From NCBI RefSeq assembly GCF_020253525.1, contig NZ_JADCBK010000070.1, positions 1 to 52,817 on the forward strand: a stretch of 52,817 bases of DNA. Reading direction: 5' to 3'. Below the pieces are notes generated by a model that was given only the letters and a program-made list of their open reading frames with translations, had not been told where the DNA came from and made no database searches. This stretch comes from Aquidulcibacter sp. Lineage in GTDB: Bacteria; Pseudomonadota; Alphaproteobacteria; Caulobacterales; Aquidulcibacteraceae. A program made the translations under genes and the position numbers. This document shows, piece after piece, positions 47,195 through 52,817 of the stretch; position 1 is the stretch's first letter, and every line of letters starts with the position of its first letter.

Positions 47195-48199
47195 CTATTC
47201 GGGCGCAACGCCGACCACGGCTTTGCCAATGTTTTGGCCCTGCATGAGCCGCTCAAACAGGGCTGGGGCTTGGTCTAGGCCGGTCACGCGGTCCTCATGA
47301 TAGATGAGGCTGCCTGCTTGGATCCATGCGCTTGCCTCTTTCACAAAGGCATCCCACAAAGGATAGAAATCATAGACGACAAGGCCCATGACTTGCGCCC
47401 GCTTGCCCACAATCAGCCCCGCATTCAGGCCGGGCGGGGGTTGGTCTGCATGATATTGATCGACAAGCCCGCATAAGACCATCCGCCCATAAAGCGCCAA
47501 GCGCATCAGCGCTTTAGACGCCATGTCGGTGGAGACATTTTCGAAATAGACGGTCGGGGCCTCTGGTAAGGCTTCTGTCAGCGCCTGCTCCCAGCCATCG
47601 CTTTTGTAATCGATACAGGCGTCAAAGCCGTAGGTCTCTGTCACCAAAGCACATTTTTCGGCGCCACCGGCAATACCGACAACCCGCTTTGCCCCTTTGA
47701 TGCGCGCAATCTGGCCGACCGTGCCACCGACTGGGCCTGCCGCAGCATCGACCAGCACCACGTCGCCCGGGCCCACTTTGGCTAATTGCGTCATGCCCGC
47801 CCAAGCCGTCAGGCCCGGCATGCCCAGAACACCCGCATGGGCCGCCAAGGGGGCGGCTTTTGAGTTGAGCAGGCGAAAGCTGCCGGGGCCGAGATCGGCC
47901 ATTTCCCGCCAGCCCACTTCCATGGCATGCACCCAATCCCCAGCCTTGATTCCTGCAGCCTTACTTTCCACGACCTGACAGACTGCGGCGCCCGGGATCG
48001 GGTCGATACCCGGCCGTGGGGCCGGTTCGCCCATATGCTTGCCGCGCAGGCGCGAGCCGACATAGGGATCAAGCGAGAGATGAACAACGCGCCCCAAAAC
48101 GCCGCCTTCTGGACAGACGGGGGGATCCATCTCCACCACCGCAAAATCATGGGCGCAGGGCCGTGCCGTCAGGGCGTGCTTCAGGACGACCTGCTTCAT
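47195..48199 (-). CDS. NADP-dependent MDR oxidoreductase (CurA/LTB4DH-like)
   Basis: Medium-chain dehydrogenase/reductase family protein of 334 residues without the structural zinc site. It resembles the NADP-dependent alkenal/one reductases: LSLDPYVGSRL near the N-terminus, AAAGPVGGTVGQIARIKGAKRVVGIAGG as the NADP-binding turn, and FENVSTDMASKALMRL. Likely reaction: reduction of the C=C bond of an enone or enal. Its ATG overlaps the stop of the VOC gene, so both are made from one mRNA. Confidence 0.85.
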   Translation of the reverse strand: MKQVVLKHALTARPCAHDFAVVEMDPPVCPEGGVLGRVVHLSLDPYVGSRLRGKHMGEPAPRPGIDPIPGAAVCQVVESKAAGIKAGDWVHAMEVGWREMADLGPGSFRLLNSKAAPLAAHAGVLGMPGLTAWAGMTQLAKVGPGDVVLVDAAAGPVGGTVGQIARIKGAKRVVGIAGGAEKCALVTETYGFDACIDYKSDGWEQALTEALPEAPTVYFENVSTDMASKALMRLALYGRMVLCGLVDQYHADQPPPGLNAGLIVGKRAQVMGLVVYDFYPLWDAFVKEASAWIQAGSLIYHEDRVTGLDQAPALFERLMQGQNIGKAVVGVAPE

Positions 48200-49089
48200 A
48201 GCTCCACCACTTCAAACAAAATGCCATCAGGGCCGCGCAGGGTGGCCGCCCGCTTGCCTTGATAAATCTCGCCCTGATGCACGGTCGGGGGCGTAATCAG
48301 CCATTTGGCATGTTCGCGTACCCGCTCATGGAAGTCTGGCAGCACAATGGTCGAAAGACTAACCCCCTGTGGCAATCGGCCTTTCCAGCCCGGGCGCGGC
48401 CCTGCGGCTGGTGGCAATTGGTCAAACTCAAAGAAGACATCGCGGGCATGGGTTAGGGTTGCGATGGTGAATTTCTGCTCATAGGGCACACCAAAGGCAT
48501 TGGCCAGCATGGTGTAGACAATGTCCATATCCCGACCAAAGCTTAAGCCCAGCACATTCTGACACCAGTTCAGCGCGCCTTGAAGGTCAGAGACCGCGCA
48601 GACATGGATGAATTGGCGGTCAATCAAGCTGGTGGCACGCGGCAGATCATACATGGGCAGATCGTCGCGAATTTGCGTGAGATAGACGATCTCATCATCC
48701 GGGCCTTGAACTTGCATCGGATAAATGGCTGGCATGCCATCCAATTCACGCGGCGGACCTATGATTTTGAACGGGCTTTGCAGCATCCGCTCATTCACTT
48801 TCAAAACGTCCTCGACGCAGATTTCAATGGCCGCCCAGCCATAGGTTTTAAGGGCCTCATAGTCGGGATGGGGCTGATCCTCGATCAGGCGCAGATAAAT
48901 CTCAGCCCCACTTTCGGGCTGCATCACCACATAGGGCAGGCCCGCACTCTCGGGTGCGCCCCACGAACAGGCAAGGTCGCGCGCTAAGACACCGCTTTCG
49001 ACCGTGCGATAAAACAGCCAGTCACGGTACAAGGCCTCAGACCGTTTCAGATCACGGACGTTTAATGTGGCAGCGCGCAAAAGTTTCAC
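48196..49089 (-). CDS. Two-domain VOC (glyoxalase/dioxygenase) family protein
   Basis: A 297-residue protein with two paired beta-alpha-beta-beta-beta modules (about 1-130 and 145-297), as in glyoxalase I and extradiol dioxygenases. Segments such as ATLNVRDLKRSEALYRDWL and FIHVCAVSDLQGALNWCQNVLGL open each module, and GPDGILFEVVEL ends the second. The metal ligands do not stand out clearly (only a few His and Glu are in expected strands), so activity is uncertain. The start is a GTG preceded by AGGGAGGAAG. First gene of the minus-strand unit; divergent from the DUF1330 gene. Confidence 0.82.
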   Translation of the reverse strand: MKLLRAATLNVRDLKRSEALYRDWLFYRTVESGVLARDLACSWGAPESAGLPYVVMQPESGAEIYLRLIEDQPHPDYEALKTYGWAAIEICVEDVLKVNERMLQSPFKIIGPPRELDGMPAIYPMQVQGPDDEIVYLTQIRDDLPMYDLPRATSLIDRQFIHVCAVSDLQGALNWCQNVLGLSFGRDMDIVYTMLANAFGVPYEQKFTIATLTHARDVFFEFDQLPPAAGPRPGWKGRLPQGVSLSTIVLPDFHERVREHAKWLITPPTVHQGEIYQGKRAATLRGPDGILFEVVEL

Positions 49090-49113
49090 TTGCTTCCTCC
49101 CTATAAAGCAATG

Positions 49114-49121
49114 GATATATC
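49114..49121. promoter_or_regulatory. GATATATC motif, copy 2
   Basis: Read on the minus strand, GCAAAAGATATATCCATT lies 25 bases before the GTG of the VOC gene, in the divergent gap to the DUF1330 gene. TTGCTT sits 17 bases before GATATA, so the motif may overlap the -10 element. Confidence 0.45.
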
Positions 49122-49169
49122 TTTTGCTGAAATTATGGAAGCAAGCAAACCAAGAGTCGAGGACGGACC

Positions 49170-49463
49170 ATGCCAGCCTATATGATTGTCACCGTGCGGG
49201 TTCACGATCGCGAGCGGTTTTTGGAAGTCTATGGCAAGCCCACGGCAGCCCTGATTGCCCGCTTTGGCGGCAAATATCTCGTCCGCGGGCCGGGGTGTGA
49301 GAGCTTTGAAGGCCCGCGTGCCAATGGCCTATCGGTTGTTGTGTCGGAATGGCCGAACAAAGCCGCCATTGAGGCCTTTTGGAATAGCCCTGAGTATCAG
49401 CCCCTGAAAGCGGCACGCCAAGCCATTTCAGAGGCCGATGTGCAAGTGGTGGAGGTGGCCTGA
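49170..49463 (+). CDS. DUF1330 family protein
   Basis: A 97-residue protein with the dimeric alpha/beta-barrel fold. PAYMIVTVRVHDRERFLEVYGK, GGKYLVRGPG and WPNKAAIEAFWNSPEYQPLKAAR are the DUF1330 signature blocks. Function unknown; members often sit in catabolic clusters. The ATG follows GAGGACGGA. Its stop codon shares a base with the start of the next gene (TGATG). Confidence 0.88.
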   Translation: MPAYMIVTVRVHDRERFLEVYGKPTAALIARFGGKYLVRGPGCESFEGPRANGLSVVVSEWPNKAAIEAFWNSPEYQPLKAARQAISEADVQVVEVA

Positions 49464-50254
49464 TGCGCGCGCTGGCAGCCTTTACGATCGCCCTTATCGC
49501 TGCTGGATCGGCTTGGGCAAAAGGCTTACCCCCGCCGGGGCCGGACCAGCCCTTGATTGGCGCGCGGATGGAGAACCCGGCCTTAAGTGCGCGGACCATC
49601 GTTGAACGCGCAACAGCCCAAGCGGGCGGGGAAAGCTGGCGTCGCCCCACGACCCTCTATCTGGAAGGCTATGGCACCTTTTATGCCCCAGACGGCACAC
49701 CCTTGATTAATGAAAGCCACAAGATGTGGCGCGTCTATCCCGAGTTCAAACCCCAAGCCCATAATGCCGATGGTAAAGTGCGGATTGAGAGCCGTCGGGG
49801 CGGCAAGATCGTGACATTCCTGGCCTTTGATGGCGCGCGAACCTATGGCCCAGACGGGGTTTTGCCCCCGTCGGCGGCAGATAAGCAATGGGCGGAAAAT
49901 TTTGGCTTTGGCGTCATCCGCTTTGCCCTGGACCCGGGCTTTACCCTTGCCCGTCAGCCCGATGATCTGGTTGATGGCCAGCCCGTCTATCGGATCGAAG
50001 TCACAGACCCCACTGGGGCCAAGACCTTGTTTGGCATTTCGCGGGCCGATTATGCGATCCTGTCGGTCGGCTTTGCCACGCCACGCGGCTGGCATGAGCG
50101 CATCTATTCCGATTTCTATCAAAAGCCCGGCCTATCGTGGGTCCAGCCCGGCCGCATCCGCCTCTATTATAATGGGGTGAAGCAGAATGAGATCGTCTGG
50201 CGCGATTTCAAATTGAATGAGCCGATGGCGGATGGTCTTTTCACCGGACCATGA
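49463..50254 (+). CDS. Periplasmic LolA-like beta-barrel protein
   Basis: A 263-residue secreted protein with a signal peptide ending near SAWA (about residue 19). The mature part begins with a helix (SARTIVERATAQAGGESW) and continues with successive strands (TLYLEGYGTF, KMWRVYPEF, GKVRIESRRGGKIVTFLAFDG, PVYRIEVTDPTG, GRIRLYYNGVKQNEIVWRDF), the pattern of a LolA/LolB-type half barrel that binds hydrophobic ligands. I cannot name the family. It is translationally coupled to the DUF1330 gene and precedes the acylase gene, so it may handle the same lipophilic substrate. Confidence 0.75.
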   Translation: MRALAAFTIALIAAGSAWAKGLPPPGPDQPLIGARMENPALSARTIVERATAQAGGESWRRPTTLYLEGYGTFYAPDGTPLINESHKMWRVYPEFKPQAHNADGKVRIESRRGGKIVTFLAFDGARTYGPDGVLPPSAADKQWAENFGFGVIRFALDPGFTLARQPDDLVDGQPVYRIEVTDPTGAKTLFGISRADYAILSVGFATPRGWHERIYSDFYQKPGLSWVQPGRIRLYYNGVKQNEIVWRDFKLNEPMADGLFTGP

Positions 50255-50290
50255 TTAGGCTGCCCGTTTAGCGCAGACGGAGAGCGTGCC

Positions 50291-52609
50291 ATGAAGCCTT
50301 GGATGATGCGGCCTATCTTACTGACCTTGCTGGCCGCAGGCCAAGCCCATGCGCAAAGCTTGCCGCCCAGCGTAACGCAAGAAGCGCGATCTTTACCGGG
50401 CCTATCCCAATCGGGTGAGATCATCATAGACCGCGCGGGCATTCCCCACATCTATGCGGCCAATGCGCGCGATGGCTTCTTCCTGCAGGGCTATGCCGTG
50501 GCGCGCGACCGGCTGTGGCAGATCGACTTGTGGCGCAAGCGCGGCCTCGGCCGCCTCGCCGCCAGCTTTGGCCCAAGCTATGTGGAACAAGACCGCGCGG
50601 CCCGCCTCCTCCTTTATCGCGGCGATATGGCCGCCGAATGGAAAGCCTATCCATCGGACGCCAAGGATTGGACCGAAGGCTTTGTTGCAGGGATCAATGC
50701 CTATATCGCAGAGACCGAGCGCGGGCAGCAAAAGCTTCCCATCGAGTTTGTCGCAACCGGCACACGGCCAGAGCGCTGGCAGGCCGATGATGTGGTGCGC
50801 ATTCGCTCGAATGCTTTAGCCTCAAACCTCACCTCGGAAGTGGCCCGTGCGCGCGCATTATGCGGTGGGGATGTGAAGCTAGAGCCTTTGCGGCGCAGGC
50901 TAGAGCCCGCCACAGACGTCAAAATCCCGAAAGGCCTCGACCCCTGCAGCATTCCCCAAAAGGTCCTCGACACTTTCACGCTCGGCACCAGCGACGTGAA
51001 GTTTGACGGCAAAGTCTTGGTCATGGCCCGTCGCGATCATGAAAGCCAAGAAGGCTCCAACAATTGGGTGATCGGCCCAGAGCGCAGCGCCACCGGCAGG
51101 CCCATCCTGGCCAATGACCCCCATCGCGCCCAATCCATCCCCAATCTGCGCTATCTCTCGCACATTGATACGCCCGAATTGAAACTGGCGGGCGCAGGCG
51201 AACCAGCCCTACCCGGCATCAGCTTTGGCCATAATGGCGAGATTGCTTGGGCTTTGACGATCTTTGCGATCGACCAACAAGATCTGGTCGTCAACGATTC
51301 CAAAGTCGCCTTAAAAACAGTCCGCGAGACCATCGAAATCAAGGGCCAAGCCAGCCAAGAAGTCGTGCTGAAATTCAGTGCCGATGGGCCAATCCTCTAT
51401 GAAGACCCCGCGACCCAAGCCAGCTTTGCCTTGCGCACGACCTGGAGCCAGCCCGGGGGCTCTGCCTATTTCAACGCGGCTTGGGCCTTTAAGGCAAAGT
51501 CGTGGGATGAGTTTTTGGTTGCCCGCAACCATTGGGGCGCGCCGCCGCTCAATCTGCTCTATGCTGACAAGAAGGGCGAAATCGGCTGGGCGCCGGGTGG
51601 CTTTGTGCCCACGCGCAAGGCGGGCGATGGCCTGTTGCCCGTACCGGCTGGCGATGACTACAGCTGGACAGGCTTGCTCGACCCCAAGCTCATGCCCGTC
51701 CAGCACAATCCGAAAGAGGGCTTCATTGCGACCGCCAATGAGATGAATGTGCCCGCGGGCTATCCCCACTTTCTGGCTTTGGAATGGGCCGACCCCAGCC
51801 GGGCGACCCGCATCCATGAAGTGATCCGGTCCAAGCCAAAATTCGGCCTCACCGACGCCATGGCCCTTCAGAATGATGTGACCTCCCCCTTCGCGCGGCG
51901 GACCGTGGCGCTGCTGAAAGACCTGAAAGGGCGAAGCCCAGCTGAAGTCTCTGCCCTGTCGCTCTTGGCCGGGTGGGATGGCACAATGGGGGCGGACTCT
52001 GCCGCTGCGGCCTTGTTTGAGATTTGGGTGGGCCGCTTTGTGGGCGAGAGTGCGGTGAAGCATGTGGTGCCTGAAGCTGCCCGCGCGACATTTGGCCGTC
52101 CGCCTGCAATCTCGGTCATTCCCGTGCTGGAGGCCGGATCCTTATTGGGCGCAAACCCCGCCCAAAAGCGGGGCGAAATCCTGCTTGAGTCGCTAGGCCT
52201 TGCTTGGGCTGAAGCCGAGCGTCTGATGGGGGCAGATGCGCGCCAATGGCGCTGGGGAAGCTTGCATGTCGCCGATTTTAGGCCCGCTTTGCCCATTCCC
52301 GGCCGCGACGCAGAGCGCCGCGTCGGCCCATTCCCCATCGGGGGCAGCGGCACAAGCCCCAATGCGACGAGCTGGACTGGCGACTATAAATTTGCCTCTG
52401 GCCCTTCGGTGCGCTTGGTGATGGACGTGGGGGCTTGGGATAATAGCGTCGTCATCAATAATCCCGGCCAATCGGGCGATCCTGCCAGCCCCCACTATCG
52501 CGACCTCTTCCCACTGTGGGCCAGCGGCCGTTACGTGCCCTTCGTCTGGACCCGTGCGCGTGTTTTGCAAGAGGCCGAACACGTCATCAAGATCGCGCCG
52601 GGGCAGTAG
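50291..52609 (+). CDS. Penicillin acylase family N-terminal-nucleophile hydrolase
   Basis: Exported amide hydrolase of 772 residues, made as a precursor and cut by itself into alpha and beta subunits. The signal peptide ends near QAHAQ. The alpha chain contains IIIDRAGIPHIYAANARDGFFLQGYAVARDRLWQ, the standard family opening. The beta chain begins at the Ser of EGSNNWVIGP (near residue 256), the catalytic nucleophile, and further blocks are NDPHRA, SFGHNGEIAWALT and VWTRARVLQEA at the end. Homologues act on beta-lactams, N-acyl homoserine lactones or acylated amines; the substrate cannot be read from sequence. GGAGAGCG precedes the ATG. Confidence 0.92.
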   Translation: MKPWMMRPILLTLLAAGQAHAQSLPPSVTQEARSLPGLSQSGEIIIDRAGIPHIYAANARDGFFLQGYAVARDRLWQIDLWRKRGLGRLAASFGPSYVEQDRAARLLLYRGDMAAEWKAYPSDAKDWTEGFVAGINAYIAETERGQQKLPIEFVATGTRPERWQADDVVRIRSNALASNLTSEVARARALCGGDVKLEPLRRRLEPATDVKIPKGLDPCSIPQKVLDTFTLGTSDVKFDGKVLVMARRDHESQEGSNNWVIGPERSATGRPILANDPHRAQSIPNLRYLSHIDTPELKLAGAGEPALPGISFGHNGEIAWALTIFAIDQQDLVVNDSKVALKTVRETIEIKGQASQEVVLKFSADGPILYEDPATQASFALRTTWSQPGGSAYFNAAWAFKAKSWDEFLVARNHWGAPPLNLLYADKKGEIGWAPGGFVPTRKAGDGLLPVPAGDDYSWTGLLDPKLMPVQHNPKEGFIATANEMNVPAGYPHFLALEWADPSRATRIHEVIRSKPKFGLTDAMALQNDVTSPFARRTVALLKDLKGRSPAEVSALSLLAGWDGTMGADSAAAALFEIWVGRFVGESAVKHVVPEAARATFGRPPAISVIPVLEAGSLLGANPAQKRGEILLESLGLAWAEAERLMGADARQWRWGSLHVADFRPALPIPGRDAERRVGPFPIGGSGTSPNATSWTGDYKFASGPSVRLVMDVGAWDNSVVINNPGQSGDPASPHYRDLFPLWASGRYVPFVWTRARVLQEAEHVIKIAPGQ

Positions 52610-52616
52610 AAGCACG

Positions 52617-52735
52617 CCACGATGTCATCAAGTCAATTGTCATCCCGGACGGCGCAGCCGATCCGGGATCCCCTGCCGCAAAGTCCCACGAGGTCCCCGC
52701 TCGCAGCTCACGCTTCGGCGGGGATGACATCGTGG
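52617..52735. repeat. Inverted-repeat (MITE-like or REP-like) element
   Basis: A 119-base element bounded by a perfect 13-base inverted repeat, CCACGATGTCATC (52617-52629) and its reverse complement at 52723-52735. An inner pair GTCATCCC (52639-52646) and GGGATGAC (52721-52728) lies inside. The left part folds as ATCCCGGA with TCCGGGAT around a small CGGC/GCCG hairpin. It codes for nothing. Such elements are common intergenic repeats in alphaproteobacteria and often break assemblies. Confidence 0.6.
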
Positions 52736-52752
52736 GGGGGGGAAGACGGAGC

Positions 52753-52770
52753 GCGCAACAAGGGTTGCGC
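52753..52770. repeat. Short GC-rich hairpin near contig end
   Basis: GCGCAAC (52753-52759) and GTTGCGC (52764-52770) form a perfect seven-pair stem with an AAGG loop. A third GCGCAAC copy occurs near 52790, followed by TTTTG. Confidence 0.5.
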
Positions 52771-52801
52771 ATCTGCAAGCGCCAACAAGCGCAACTTTTG
52801 T

Positions 52802-52817
52802 AGATCGGAAGAGCACA
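52802..52817 (+). other. Illumina TruSeq adapter sequence (assembly artefact)
   Basis: The final 16 bases read AGATCGGAAGAGCACA, identical to the start of the Illumina TruSeq read adapter. They are not genomic. The contig therefore ends at untrimmed read sequence just after the inverted-repeat element. Confidence 0.95.

Overview
The window is one dense chromosomal stretch of a Gram-negative alphaproteobacterium with moderately high GC. Lineage clues are an rplU-rpmA-GNAT neighbourhood, DUF2125 and MJ0042/DUF3426 proteins beside ftsEX, a complete Tol-Pal-CpoB run, ftsK followed by lolA, and a divergent histidyl-tRNA synthetase of the kind known from part of the Alphaproteobacteria. I cannot name a genus. 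Most genes are single-copy housekeeping genes. No rRNA, tRNA, insertion sequence, prophage or CRISPR array was seen.

Layout. 1-4.3 kb: 3'-truncated hisS, an OmpA-family protein, PduO-type cobalamin adenosyltransferase, a small membrane protein, hpt and a zinc-ribbon/DUF3426 membrane protein. 4.3-8.6 kb: a tightly coupled envelope operon ftsE-ftsX-ydcF-plsC-DUF2125. 8.7-10.7 kb: rplU-rpmA and two GNAT acetyltransferases. 10.7-13.9 kb: a chemoreceptor and an alpha/beta hydrolase. 14.1-17.6 kb: a small protein behind a GTTC-N7-GTTC (LexA-type) box, then proB, obgE and an acyltransferase on the minus strand. 17.7-21.2 kb: a trypsin-like autotransporter. 21.4-24.7 kb: mmsA, zapE and alkB. 24.7-25.5 kb: a lower-GC two-gene cassette ending in a PIN-like nuclease. 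25.6-29.4 kb: dnaK-dnaJ and a MaoC-like protein. 29.6-32.4 kb: a DsbD-like reductase and a redoxin. 32.4-33.9 kb: prfA and rpmB. 34.3-42.5 kb: tolQ-tolR-tolA-tolB-pal-cpoB-tilS-ftsH. 42.6-46.4 kb: phhB, ftsK, lolA and a probable small RNA gene. 46.4-52.6 kb: an accessory, probably catabolic or detoxifying region (membrane protein, MDR reductase, VOC protein, DUF1330 protein, LolA-like periplasmic protein, penicillin-acylase-family hydrolase). 52.6 kb to the end: an inverted-repeat element and then sequencing-adapter sequence.

How the genes fit together. Cell division and envelope maintenance dominate: FtsEX, ZapE, FtsK, Tol-Pal, CpoB, LolA, PlsC-like acyltransferases and FtsH. A second theme is translation and protein quality control: HisRS, L21, L27, L28, ObgE, RF1, TilS, DnaK/DnaJ and FtsH. 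The less explained parts are the SOS-box small protein (14.1 kb), the PIN cassette (24.7 kb), the structured intergenic RNA (46.3 kb), and a shared GATATATC-centred motif in the accessory region (47.15 and 49.11 kb). The last 16 bases match the start of the Illumina TruSeq adapter, so the end of the window is an untrimmed contig end.
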